Below are positions 8,901-15,524 of a stretch of 26,257 nucleotides of DNA, piece by piece. Origin of the DNA: Collinsella aerofaciens (GTDB taxonomy: Bacteria; Actinomycetota; Coriobacteriia; Coriobacteriales; Coriobacteriaceae); contig CAJMJM010000009.1 in the NCBI GenBank assembly GCA_905213725.1, positions 1 to 26,257 of the forward strand, given 5' to 3'. The translations under genes and the position numbers were made by a program. A model generated the notes under the pieces. The model made no database searches and was not told the origin of the DNA. It saw only the letters and a program-made list of their open reading frames with translations. Position 1 is the stretch's first letter; each line of letters begins with the position of its first letter.

Positions 8901-10343
8901 TATTCCGAGGTTTTTGGCAAAACCCTCGAGGAACGAGCCGCAGCCCGCAGAGCACGCCTCGTTGACGACGATATCGGTCAGCACGCCGTGGTTGAGCCAG
9001 ATGGCCTTCATATCCTGTCCGCCGATGTCGAGCACGAAGGTCGCATCGGGAACGCATGCGCACGCGGCGCGGGCGTGCGCGACCGTCTCGACCGTATGGT
9101 AGTCGGCGTGGAACGCGCGCGCGAAAAGCTCCTCGCCGTATCCCGTGGTGCCCACGGCATCGATCGCAAGCGTGACTCCCGCTGTCTCCCAGCGGTTCTT
9201 CAAGCTGACAAGACCCTGTTGGGCGACGTCGAGCGGTCTGCCGTTATTAGACGCGTAGAACGAATCGACAAGCTCACCCGCCTCATCGACCAGGGCGAAC
9301 TTGGTCGTCGTGCTCCCCGAATCGATACCGAGCGCCACACGCACCGTCTCTCCGGGCGCATACGCATCCGGACCCTTTGCCGGCGTCTCTTTGCCATGGC
9401 GTGCCGTAAAATCCGCCTGCTCGGCAGGTGTGGCAAAAAAGGGCTGGGCAAGACGTCCCTCCCCGCTTGCGGGCGCGACCGTCTCGAGCTTATCCAGCCG
9501 GACAAAAGCGTCGGGAAGGTCGATCGGTTGGGACGATGCGAACATGTCGGTCAGCGACAGGGCGGCACCGCGCGCGACCATGATCTGCGGATCGCGCGGG
9601 ACGATAACCTGATCGTCCGATAGATTCAGTTGCTCCCGGAACACGCGGACCAGTGTGGGGTTGTAGGCGAGCGTACCGCCCTCGAAGATTACCGGCGGCT
9701 CGATGTCGATACCCTGGGCCAGACCGCCGATCGTTTGGCGGGCGACCGCGTGAAGCGCCGAAAGCGCCAGGTCGGTGGTAGGAATGCCCTCGTTGAGCAG
9801 CGGCTGGATATCGGTCTTTGCGTACACGCCGCAGCGGCCCGAGACCTCGTGGACGGTCGTTCCCCGGCTTGCGAGCTGCTCGAACTCGCCCGATTCGGTG
9901 CCGACCCCCATGAGCTTTGCCATCTCGTCGATAAATGCACCGGTACCGCCTGCGCACGAGCCGTTCATGCGCATGTCGGCAACCTCGATGTCTCCCTTAT
10001 CGTTGGTGCGGAAGAAGATCATCTTGGCGTCTTGGCCGCCCAGCTCGATGGCGCAGCGCGTCTGCGGATAGAACCTGCTGATCGCGAGCGCGTTGGCGAC
10101 CACCTCCTGAACGTACGAGGCGCCCAGCGCGGTCGCGATATCGCGCGCACCCGAGCCGGTCACCGCAACGCGCAGTGACTCATGGGGAAAGCGCTCGGCG
10201 AGCTCGCCGAGCATGGCGCGCACGCTCGCTGTCTGACACGCCCCGTGGCGGCGATATCCCCACCACGCCTCGGTCATATCCTCGTGCATCGCGTAAACTT
10301 TGGTCGTCGTCGACCCTACGTCCAGTCCTACTAGCAACGCCAT
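5904..10343 (-). CDS. Giant acyl-CoA dehydratase activase-like protein (two BcrAD/BadFG domains plus DUF2229 and HgdB-like regions)
   Basis: A 1479-residue protein. Domain 1 (about 1-270) is an ASKHA ATPase of the 2-hydroxyglutaryl-CoA dehydratase activator type: GLDVGSTTTKV (6-16), LGGQDAK, NGSCAGGTGAF (C130) and SGRCGVYAKTD (C171). These are the two cysteines that bridge a [4Fe-4S] cluster in known activators. Domain 2 (about 335-600) repeats this: GIDSGSTTTKF, LDIGGQDMK, NEACSAGCGS (C464, C468), GSRCTVF (C503). A Cys-rich knot follows (CRRCNNRC, 627-634, and NRCPRGG). The rest (about 720-1479) contains a DUF2229 region and dehydratase subunit-like stretches with conserved Cys motifs (FGCGHDAY, NDICFPAQ, FGCLPNH). 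Known activators use ATP to push an electron to a dehydratase; this fused family is widespread in anaerobes but its reaction is, as far as I know, unproven. The start has GGAG five bases ahead. Separate hgdA/hgdB genes are absent nearby. Confidence 0.9.
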   Translation of the reverse strand: MALLVGLDVGSTTTKVYAMHEDMTEAWWGYRRHGACQTASVRAMLGELAERFPHESLRVAVTGSGARDIATALGASYVQEVVANALAISRFYPQTRCAIELGGQDAKMIFFRTNDKGDIEVADMRMNGSCAGGTGAFIDEMAKLMGVGTESGEFEQLASRGTTVHEVSGRCGVYAKTDIQPLLNEGIPTTDLALSALHAVARQTIGGLAQGIDIEPPVIFEGGTLAYNPTLVRVFREQLNLSDDQVIVPRDPQIMVARGAALSLTDMFASSQPIDLPDAFVRLDKLETVAPASGEGRLAQPFFATPAEQADFTARHGKETPAKGPDAYAPGETVRVALGIDSGSTTTKFALVDEAGELVDSFYASNNGRPLDVAQQGLVSLKNRWETAGVTLAIDAVGTTGYGEELFARAFHADYHTVETVAHARAACACVPDATFVLDIGGQDMKAIWLNHGVLTDIVVNEACSAGCGSFLEGFAKNLGIAVEDIATEAFSSKAPAVLGSRCTVFMNSSVVSEQRRGKGPGDIMAGLCRSIIENVFTKVIRVSNLNRLGDKVVVQGGTFRNDAVLRAFEQYLGKPVTRAPHPGLMGAIGIALLAREECRKGDAGTSFIGLDAVERFEHREFGGVTCRRCNNRCQRAVVAFGDGSLYVTGNRCPRGGAISWDELVREVPAAEELRPQGACEAQAPGTGRDRTAAAPNLFVDREKLLFESYPTVPVSGGRDVTIGIPRVLEFWDTMPFWSTFFSTLGFKVRVSGRSTKAMYERGLAHVTSDTVCFPAKLVHGHIRNLVDAGVDRIFMPVITTVPTENTASTSEWMCAVVKGYPYVMRNSDNPEERFGVPFDTPLFHWYDEGDRNRQLKAWCKETFDIDADLVAKATEQADRAQETFENQLQLRGRQVLENVHEDGGYAVVIASRPYHNDPLVNHGLPKLFSERSIPVLTPDAVPGVCNVDLSNSRIDIVNNYHARMLSCAVIVASTPELELVQMGSFGCGHDAYLTDEIARMMGEMGSKVPMMIKLDESDVAGPMGIRVRSFIESVNRRRAEERAEGARVHAVHPLDDPYKVKYTKRDRHDKIALVPNTSHAFCRLMTAAMRNQGVRAEALDIGREDAIRLGKRYVHNDICFPAQIVIGEALAALESGKYDPHDVAVVTGKYIGDCRLTHYMPLLRRALDDAGYDYVPVLTNDDVDAHNAHPGFKLGLGPSIQIAYGLPMIDALEAMLRRIRPYELEKGAADAAFDRALDEVIEGMERSGLRGQATGFKRALAIMDAVPYDRSNPHPTVLIVGEYLLNFHLGANHEIERYLEDNGLEVIEARMTDVIRKTYFYKHAQSREFHVDLSLPEKAWYATADNLFELAHDRCDRLGAASPLYEPPTRMPELVRASDKILHHTFDAGEGVLIPAEILEHAKRGCRNFVILQPFGCLPNHVVGRGLIHALKEQYPTAQFLPLDYDPDVSFANVENRLQMLIMNAKAQGCGEAHGETA

Positions 10344-10392
10344 AATGCTCCGTCTCTCGCATTTTTCCCGCTAGAGATATACCACTCTACGT

Positions 10393-10413
10393 AATACAAC
10401 AGACTGTTGTATT
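10393..10413. promoter_or_regulatory. Perfect 21-bp palindrome, candidate operator of the activase-TetR operon
   Basis: Arm AATACAACAG (10393-10402), centre A (10403) and arm CTGTTGTATT (10404-10413) make a perfect palindrome, 50-70 bases before the activase start. A possible -10 (TATATC, minus strand, 10381-10376) would place the -35 in the centre of the palindrome, so a bound repressor would block RNA polymerase. The geometry is typical of TetR-family operators. A degenerate partial copy (CAACAGATTGTTC) lies at 10468-10480. Confidence 0.7.
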
Positions 10414-10425
10414 TAAACTCCGTAT

Positions 10426-10458
10426 AAAAAGCGGCTGCCGAAACGCTTCAGCAGCCGC
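10426..10458 (-). terminator. Intrinsic terminator of the DUF2798 gene transcript
   Basis: Arms GCGGCTGC (10431-10438) and GCAGCCGC (10451-10458) with a 12-base loop; the minus strand continues with TTTTT (10430-10426). It lies 165 bases past the stop of the DUF2798 gene and just upstream of the activase operator. The bases between 10459 and 10624 show no convincing gene. Confidence 0.88.
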
Positions 10459-10624
10459 CGAATGCACCAACAGATTGTTCTGCGCGCTAGCACGTCGGGC
10501 AACGGAGCAGCACGGGCCCTCCGGTCATGCGCACCGCTCACGCCCGCGATGTCGCCGAGAGAGCTATCCACGCTTAGGGCTCCAACCAAGCAAGTCGCCC
10601 GCGCTCAGCAGATCCCTAAGCGAG

Positions 10625-11173
10625 CTACTCGCACTCAGGAGCCATAGCCTGCTCCAAGAGCTCGGCATGCTCCTCCTCGAAAACCGTCCCCACAGGGAAG
10701 GCGCGACGGAAGACGAAGCGGGAAATCGGACCGGCTACCAAAAGGTTCCACGGCAGCGCCATCACAAAATTATGCGGGATGTTGATCATCCAGATCGCGG
10801 GCACGGAATACAGGTTCGCAAGGATGCCGCCGGGCATGTGCGTCAGACCCTCGCAGGCACCGTACAGCGACATGATGATAACCATGGGGACGACCATGCA
10901 GGAGCCCACGGCGAGCGCCATGGCGCGCGGCGAGCTCTTGCCCGGGGTCACGAGATGCGTAAAAGCAAATCCCTTGGCCATCGGGCTTGCGATGAACCAG
11001 TCGCAGCACATCGCGAAAATGTAGGCGAGTGGAAAGCCGAGCCAGGCCTCGGCGATGATTTTGCCGTTGAACTCGCCGTACTGAAGCGCAACGTTATAGA
11101 TGCTCATCCAAAGCACCATGCAGAAACACATGATGAACGTAAAGATCAGAGACTCGCGTTTATTGGTAGGCAT
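10625..11173 (-). CDS. DUF2798-type small integral membrane protein (tandem DUF2798)
   Basis: A 182-residue hydrophobic protein with about four membrane spans arranged as two similar halves. The first half begins FTFIMCFCMVLWMSIYN and the second ALAVGSCMVVPMVIIMSLYG. Each half resembles the DUF2798 family, whose members have no proven function. The start at 11173 (MPTNKRES) is chosen because homology begins there and an AGGAA lies about 11 bases upstream; an ATG at 11194 adds seven residues but has no ribosome binding site. The C-terminus is acidic (EEEHAELLEQ). The gene stands alone behind a strong terminator-like hairpin in its own leader, so its expression may be set by read-through. Function cannot be assigned. 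Confidence 0.82.
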   Translation of the reverse strand: MPTNKRESLIFTFIMCFCMVLWMSIYNVALQYGEFNGKIIAEAWLGFPLAYIFAMCCDWFIASPMAKGFAFTHLVTPGKSSPRAMALAVGSCMVVPMVIIMSLYGACEGLTHMPGGILANLYSVPAIWMINIPHNFVMALPWNLLVAGPISRFVFRRAFPVGTVFEEEHAELLEQAMAPECE

Positions 11174-11208
11174 ACAGGTAGGGTTCCTTTCCATCGGCGC
11201 GGGCGCGC

Positions 11209-11262
11209 AAAAAAGCGGGCGAGGCAAACCCACCTGGCAACCAGGCTGTTCGTCTCGCCCGC
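11209..11262 (-). terminator. Strong terminator hairpin in the leader of the DUF2798 gene (possible attenuator)
   Basis: GCGGGCGAG (11254-11262 complement) pairs with CTCGCCCGC (complement of 11215-11223), with an internal CCTGG-TTG-CCAGG hairpin. On the minus strand six T follow directly (11214-11209). The structure ends only about 35 bases before the DUF2798 start codon, too close to leave room for a normal promoter. It therefore either ends the thrE transcript or works as an attenuator or riboswitch expression platform. I did not recognise a known aptamer upstream. Confidence 0.75.
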
Positions 11263-11379
11263 TCATGAACGCGTCTGCGACTACTTATGTGATGGCTTCA
11301 CCCTACCATGAACAGCACGGGCTTCGTAAGCGTTGAGTTTGTGGAGATACGGGGCACCAATAATCCCCCCGACCCCATA

Positions 11380-11446
11380 AGTTGCGGTGGAATACGGACT
11401 GTTTTGACCCTTTAAGCAGCAATTCAGTCCCTATTTCACCGCAACT
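11380..11446. repeat. Long imperfect palindrome (22-bp arms)
   Basis: Arms at 11380-11401 and 11425-11446 match over 22 bases with two mismatches (AGTTGCGGTG at the outer end, GGACTG at the inner end) around a 23-base loop. It has no T-tract and lies between thrE and the DUF2798 gene. It looks like a miniature palindromic repeat of the REP or MITE kind, not a terminator. Confidence 0.65.
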
Positions 11447-11449
11447 CAT

Positions 11450-11482
11450 TTGGTGCAAAGTAACCTGTCCCCCTTGCACCAA
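11450..11482 (-). repeat. Hairpin repeat with GGGACAGGTT loop, touching the thrE stop codon
   Basis: TTGGTGCAA (11450-11458) and TTGCACCAA (11474-11482) form a perfect 9-bp stem whose minus-strand loop contains GGGACAGGTT. It starts at the base after the thrE stop codon. The same loop core occurs in a hairpin at 19195-19226 that also touches a stop codon but has an unrelated stem. Confidence 0.65.
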
Positions 11483-13051
11483 TTAGCTGGTGTGGCGCCA
11501 GCGAGGGTCGGTGAGCGTACGCGCCACACCCAGCCCAACGGGCAGAAACGCTACGATGAGCACTGCGCGCACAAACCAGCCGAGCATATTGACTGTGTCG
11601 AAGGTGCACATGTAATACATAGAGCGATAGAGATACAGGCCGGGCACCATAATGACAATCGAAGGCACCGTGAGGGCGATGCGCGGGTAGGTGAGCTTGA
11701 CTTCGGCCAAGCTTGCCAGCAGACCCGATACCAGCGCGCCGATAAACGCTGCTGCCTCGGGAGGCATTCCCGTGCTGAGGCCCAGGAAGGGAATCATCGT
11801 CGGCGCATCGACAAGGGTCAGACGCAGGGTATTGGACACGGCGCCGATCAGCCCAGCTGCCGCGGCCATCTTTACCGGGCTGTTGAACATCACCGAGAAG
11901 CCGAATACGCCAACGAAGCTCATCACCACGCGCAGGAGCGTAAGAGCAAGCGGCGAAAGGCCGAGCGGGGCAAAGTCGTCCGGCGCCAGGCCAACACACT
12001 CGGCAACCATCCAACCTACGAGGGTCGCCATCACAATAATCGATACGGCATATGAAAGGCGCTCGATACCGCTTCGCATGTCAAGCTTGGCGATGTCGAG
12101 GCCTGCCGTAATGAGCGGAAAGCCGGGAATCACAAAGAGCATGGCGCCGATATAGCCTTCTTGGTGCGACATTGCCCCCGGTATGACCTGGCCAAGGCCG
12201 AGCAATGCCAGCAGATACGAAACGCAAGCGAGCGCAACACCGGTCGTCAGCGCGCTGAACTGACCAAGGCCTTGCTTGAGAATATGGGAGCGGGCAAAGT
12301 TGCCGACACCCGCGCCCACGAACGCGCATGCCATCTCAATAGGACCGCCACCAAGTAAAAAGACAAAGGCGCCACAGGCGCAGGCCGCCGCAAGGCCCTG
12401 TTGCCAAGGCGCGTAATCAGGTTTTGAACTCTCAACGGTCTTGAGCATCTCGTGATACTCGTGCACCGTGAAGCGACGACCATAGGTCTCGATTTCCTTG
12501 AGGAAACTCTCCATCATCCAAATGCGATGGGTATTGACGCCGGTTGTGGGCAAGCTGACGACCTCGTTAAAGCAGTGGCCATCTTCGATGCAGGTGCACT
12601 CAAACGATAGGAGACTTAAGTCAACGTGGATGGTGACACCGAGTACGGCGGCAACACGATTCATGGTATCGCGCACGCGCCAGGCACCCGTTCCGCTTGC
12701 CAGCATAAGCATGCCGGTGCGGCAGATGATGGATGATTTATCGGTGAGCGGCGCATCGACGGCAAGCTCATCGCCTGCCGTCACGATCTGGTGCCAGTCA
12801 GTTTTCATATGGAGCGCGCCGGCACGAACGCCGTGGTGCATGGGGGCTCTCGAAAGCAGCGAGTCAAGGCGCGAAGGCTGTGGGGGCTCCGTTAATTCGC
12901 CCTCGTCCTCGTCGGGCTCCTCATCGACCAGATCAAATGAGTCAAGCGATGCCGGCTCACGACGATCGATTAGCTCCTCATCCTCATCATCAAAGTAATT
13001 GAACTGATCGAGCATGTCCTCTTCGATTGCACGCTCGCTCGCGTCGTCCAT
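11483..13051 (-). CDS. ThrE-family threonine/serine exporter, single-chain form
   Basis: A 522-residue membrane protein. Residues 1-62 are very acidic and probably disordered (DDEDEEL, DEEPDEDEGEL). Residues about 100-215 are the cytoplasmic part of the DUF1212 domain, including ICRTGMLMLASGTGAWRVRDTM, split here as ICRTGMLM and GTGAWRVRDTM. From about residue 218 there are some ten hydrophobic spans: the rest of DUF1212, then a ThrE_2/DUF3815-like half ending near LPVGLGVA. In many bacteria these halves are two proteins; here they are fused, as in the Corynebacterium ThrE exporter, which uses proton motive force to expel threonine and serine. ATG at 13051 has AAGGGAG nine bases ahead. The substrate is inferred from the family only. 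Confidence 0.88.
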   Translation of the reverse strand: MDDASERAIEEDMLDQFNYFDDEDEELIDRREPASLDSFDLVDEEPDEDEGELTEPPQPSRLDSLLSRAPMHHGVRAGALHMKTDWHQIVTAGDELAVDAPLTDKSSIICRTGMLMLASGTGAWRVRDTMNRVAAVLGVTIHVDLSLLSFECTCIEDGHCFNEVVSLPTTGVNTHRIWMMESFLKEIETYGRRFTVHEYHEMLKTVESSKPDYAPWQQGLAAACACGAFVFLLGGGPIEMACAFVGAGVGNFARSHILKQGLGQFSALTTGVALACVSYLLALLGLGQVIPGAMSHQEGYIGAMLFVIPGFPLITAGLDIAKLDMRSGIERLSYAVSIIVMATLVGWMVAECVGLAPDDFAPLGLSPLALTLLRVVMSFVGVFGFSVMFNSPVKMAAAAGLIGAVSNTLRLTLVDAPTMIPFLGLSTGMPPEAAAFIGALVSGLLASLAEVKLTYPRIALTVPSIVIMVPGLYLYRSMYYMCTFDTVNMLGWFVRAVLIVAFLPVGLGVARTLTDPRWRHTS

Positions 13052-13119
13052 ATAGACGCTCCCTTCCTACCGACTAACCCCCATCCTAGGCAGCAACGGC
13101 TAAAGGAAACATAAAAGAG

Positions 13120-13165
13120 ACGACTGTCATGCGAGCCATGTGCTCAACAGCCGTTGGGCAGTCGT
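13120..13165 (-). terminator. Weak terminator-like hairpin upstream of thrE
   Basis: ACGACTG (13120-13126) and CAGTCGT (13159-13165) enclose a smaller inner hairpin. The minus strand continues CTCTTTTATG. It lies about 70 bases before the thrE start, so it is either a second stop for the lysS transcript or part of the thrE leader. The stretch 13166-13273 shows no gene that I can support. Confidence 0.4.
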
Positions 13166-13273
13166 TTAAGAACGTCCCCAATGACTACATCGATGTTCTA
13201 AGTGTCAACCAAGTCAACGCCGCAGGTAGAGGACGGACAGCGAGCGACGTCCAGGGCGAACAAGTTGGCATGA

Positions 13274-13314
13274 AAAAGGCAAGGCATAGACCTTCTGGTC
13301 ATGCCTTGCCTTTT
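13274..13314 (-). terminator. Bidirectional intrinsic terminator downstream of lysS
   Basis: GGCAAGGCAT (13278-13287) and ATGCCTTGCC (13301-13310) form a perfect 10-bp stem with flanking A and T runs on both sides, so the minus strand continues TTTTT. It is the first good terminator after lysS, about 170 bases past the stop. Confidence 0.85.
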
Positions 13315-13323
13315 GAATGACAA

Positions 13324-13384
13324 ATTGTCGCCCTGGGCGGCGCGCAGCGTCAACTGGTTACGCGGGTTGGCAAACCCGCGTAAC
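13324..13384 (-). repeat. Copy A of a 60-bp repeat with a GTTACGCGG hairpin
   Basis: ATTGTC at 13324 and GCGCAGCGTC at 13342-13351 are followed, at fixed spacing, by the hairpin GTTACGCGGGTT / AACCCGCGTAAC (13357-13368 with 13373-13384; the stem extends two more pairs outward). The same order and spacing occur in copy B at 13418-13477. Confidence 0.7.
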
Positions 13385-13417
13385 CACCTAGGTCGCGCCC
13401 TTGAAGTTGAACGTCAG

Positions 13418-13477
13418 ATTGTCCAAATGCGGCCCGCGCAGCGTCGAGCCGTTACGCGGTTCGTAGAACCGCGTAAC
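13418..13477 (-). repeat. Copy B of the 60-bp repeat, hairpin beside the lysS stop
   Basis: ATTGTC at 13418, GCGCAGCGTC at 13436-13445 and the hairpin GTTACGCGGTTC / GAACCGCGTAAC (13451-13462 with 13466-13477) align without gaps to copy A. The hairpin ends three bases from the lysS stop codon. There is no T-run after it. Confidence 0.7.
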
Positions 13478-13480
13478 TAG

Positions 13481-15445
13481 TTAGTACATCTTTGCGCCGG
13501 CGGGGATGGAGGCGTCGAGCTGGATCAGGTTGAGGCGCTCCTCACCATCCTCCTCGTGGATGGCACTGATGAGCATGCCGCAGCTGGGGATGCCCATCAT
13601 CTTGCGCGGAGGCAGGTTGGTGATGGCGAGCAAGGTCTTGCCGACCAGGTCCTCGGGCTCGTAATAAGCGTGAATACCGGAGAGGATGGTGCGGTCGGTA
13701 CCGGTACCGTCGTCGAGCGTAAAGTTCAGCAGCTTCTTGGACTTCTTGACGGCCTCGCATGCCTTGACCTTCACAGCGCGGAAATCGCTCTTGGAGAAGG
13801 TATCAAAGTCGACGAACTCCTCAAACAGCGGCTCAACGGCGATCTTGGAGTAATCGAGCGTGGGCTTAAGCGACTTAACGAATGGGCTCGCGGCGTTGCC
13901 GGCCTCTGCAGCCTTGGCGGCAGCGGCACCGGACTGGAAACCCTTCTCGGGCTTCATGTGCGGGAACAGCAGGACGTCGCGGATAGAAGCCTGGTTAGTA
14001 AGCAGCATGACCACGCGGTCGATACCAATGCCAATGCCGCCCGCGGGAGGCATACCGTACTCGAGGGCGCGCACGTAGTCCTCGTCATACTCCATAGCCT
14101 CATCGTCGCCGCCGGCCTTCTCGGCCATCTGGGCAGCAAAGCGCTCAGCCTGGTCGACCGGGTCGTTGAGCTCGGAGAATGCGTTGGCGTACTCGTGGCC
14201 GGCGATGACCAGCTCAAAGCGGTGAGTCAAACGCGGGTCGTCCTCAAAACGCTTAGCGAGCGGGCTGACCTCGATGGGGTAATCGCACACGAAGGTCGGG
14301 TTGACGATGGTGTCCTCGCCCAGCTCATCGTAAATCTCGGCGATGATCTTGCCGGCAGTCCACTCGGGCTTGATCTCCAGGCCCTTCTCGCGCGCGGCGG
14401 CAGCAAGCTCCTCGACCGGCGTGTCGATGGTGACCTGCTTGCCGAGCACGTCGGAGACGATGTCGGTCATGGGACGGCTGGCCCACTCACCAGAAAGGTC
14501 GATGGTCTGGCCCTGGTACTCGATGACCTCGGGGTTGCCGATGGCCTTGTTAGCTGCCTTAATGACACCCTGGGCGAGCGCCTTCATGCCCTCGAGGTCG
14601 GAGAAGGCACGGTAGGCCTCCATCGTGGTGAACTCGGGGTTGTGGGTAAGGTCCATGCCCTCGTTACGGAAGATGCGGCCGATCTCGAACACGCGCTCAA
14701 AACCACCGACGATGCAGCGCTTGAGGTGCAGCTCGGTGGCAATACGCAGGTAGCACTCCTGATCGAGCGCGTTGAAGTGAGTGATGAACGGCTTGGCAGT
14801 AGCGCCGCCCTGGATGGTCTGCAGGATGGGGGTCTCGACCTCCATGTAGCCGTCGGACTCCATAAAGCGACGGAAGGTGGAGAGAATCTGCGAACGCTTA
14901 CGGAAGGTCTCGCGAACGTCGTCGTTGGCGATCAGGTCAACGTAGCGCTGGCGATAGCGGGTCTCCTTGTCGGAAAGACCGTGGAACTTCTCGGGCAGCG
15001 GACGAACGGCCTCGGAAAGCAGGGTCGCGCTCTTAGGTGCAACGGAAAGCTGGCCGCGCTGGGTGCGCACGACCACGCCGGTCACGCCCAGGATGTCGCC
15101 CAGGTCGAGGGCCTTGAGCGTATTCCAGGCAGCCTCGTCCATGTCGTTGATGCGGCAGAACAGTTGAATCTCGGCAGTCGCATCGCGCACGACGATGAAC
15201 ATGATCTTGCCCTGACCGCGCTTGGCGACCACACGGCCGGCGATCTTCACGACATCCTCGGTGTCCTCACCATCGGCAAGATCGGCGTACTTAGTCTCGA
15301 TATCGGCGACGTAGTCCTCAAGCTCAGAGTGCTCGGGATAGGGGTTCTGGCCCGCCTCGAACAGGGCGGCGCGCTTGGCCAGGCGGGTGGCGCGCTCGTC
15401 GTTGAGCGTCGATGCCTGATCGGCGGCGTTCTGGTTCTCTGCCAT
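13481..15445 (-). CDS. lysS: Class II lysyl-tRNA synthetase with C-terminal EMAP/MetG-C-like tRNA-binding domain
   Basis: Charges tRNA-Lys with lysine in the cytosol. The 654-residue protein has a normal LysRS core (1 to about 502): an N-terminal OB-fold anticodon-binding domain (about 65-150), motif 2 around FRNEGMDLTHNPEFT (259-273) and motif 3 in GIGIGIDRVVMLL (470-482). An Ala-rich linker (about 505-520) leads to an extra domain of some 115 residues that matches the C-terminal tRNA-binding domain of methionyl-tRNA synthetase: DTFSKSDFRAVKV, KKLLNFTLDDG, SGIHAYYEPEDLVGK and NLPPRKMMGIPSCGM. Usual bacterial LysRS has about 500 residues and lacks this. ATG at 15445 has GAGGAG eight bases ahead. 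It lies 79 bases after greA, behind a possible attenuator. Confidence 0.96.
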   Translation of the reverse strand: MAENQNAADQASTLNDERATRLAKRAALFEAGQNPYPEHSELEDYVADIETKYADLADGEDTEDVVKIAGRVVAKRGQGKIMFIVVRDATAEIQLFCRINDMDEAAWNTLKALDLGDILGVTGVVVRTQRGQLSVAPKSATLLSEAVRPLPEKFHGLSDKETRYRQRYVDLIANDDVRETFRKRSQILSTFRRFMESDGYMEVETPILQTIQGGATAKPFITHFNALDQECYLRIATELHLKRCIVGGFERVFEIGRIFRNEGMDLTHNPEFTTMEAYRAFSDLEGMKALAQGVIKAANKAIGNPEVIEYQGQTIDLSGEWASRPMTDIVSDVLGKQVTIDTPVEELAAAAREKGLEIKPEWTAGKIIAEIYDELGEDTIVNPTFVCDYPIEVSPLAKRFEDDPRLTHRFELVIAGHEYANAFSELNDPVDQAERFAAQMAEKAGGDDEAMEYDEDYVRALEYGMPPAGGIGIGIDRVVMLLTNQASIRDVLLFPHMKPEKGFQSGAAAAKAAEAGNAASPFVKSLKPTLDYSKIAVEPLFEEFVDFDTFSKSDFRAVKVKACEAVKKSKKLLNFTLDDGTGTDRTILSGIHAYYEPEDLVGKTLLAITNLPPRKMMGIPSCGMLISAIHEEDGEERLNLIQLDASIPAGAKMY

Positions 15446-15463
15446 AAGTTAGCTCCTCAAACT

Positions 15464-15520
15464 AAAACGCTCCCCAGGATTCGGTCCCAGGGAGCGAAAA
15501 CATACCTTTACGCGGGACCG
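15464..15520 (-). promoter_or_regulatory. Possible transcription attenuator between greA and lysS
   Basis: Reading the minus strand there are four segments: CGGTCCC (15520-15514), CGCTCCC (15496-15490), GGGACCG (15488-15482) and GGGAGCG (15474-15468). Segment 2 with 4 makes a hairpin followed by TTTTAGTTT, an intrinsic terminator. Segment 1 with 3 makes an alternative hairpin that excludes it. The terminator ends a few bases before the lysS ribosome binding site, leaving no room for a promoter behind it. I found no T-box consensus. Confidence 0.5.
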
Positions 15521-15524
15521 TGGT

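Noticed and set aside
10475..11311. Plus-strand open frame of 278 codons over the DUF2798 gene
   Set aside because: It runs across the terminator and leader of the DUF2798 gene, has a random-looking composition and no ribosome binding site; the minus-strand frame has clear membrane segments and family likeness.
12895..13051. Sequencing error or fusion at the acidic N-terminus of the ThrE protein
   Set aside because: The first 60 or so residues are unusual, but the frame is continuous, the codon use matches the gene and the ATG has a good ribosome binding site, so it is most likely a real extension.
13129..13320. 63-codon plus-strand frame between thrE and lysS
   Set aside because: No homology or ribosome binding site, and its end is made of the terminator hairpin.
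15446..15524. T-box riboswitch upstream of lysS
   Set aside because: The gap is only 79 bases and has no T-box consensus or specifier stem; only a simple two-state hairpin can be supported.
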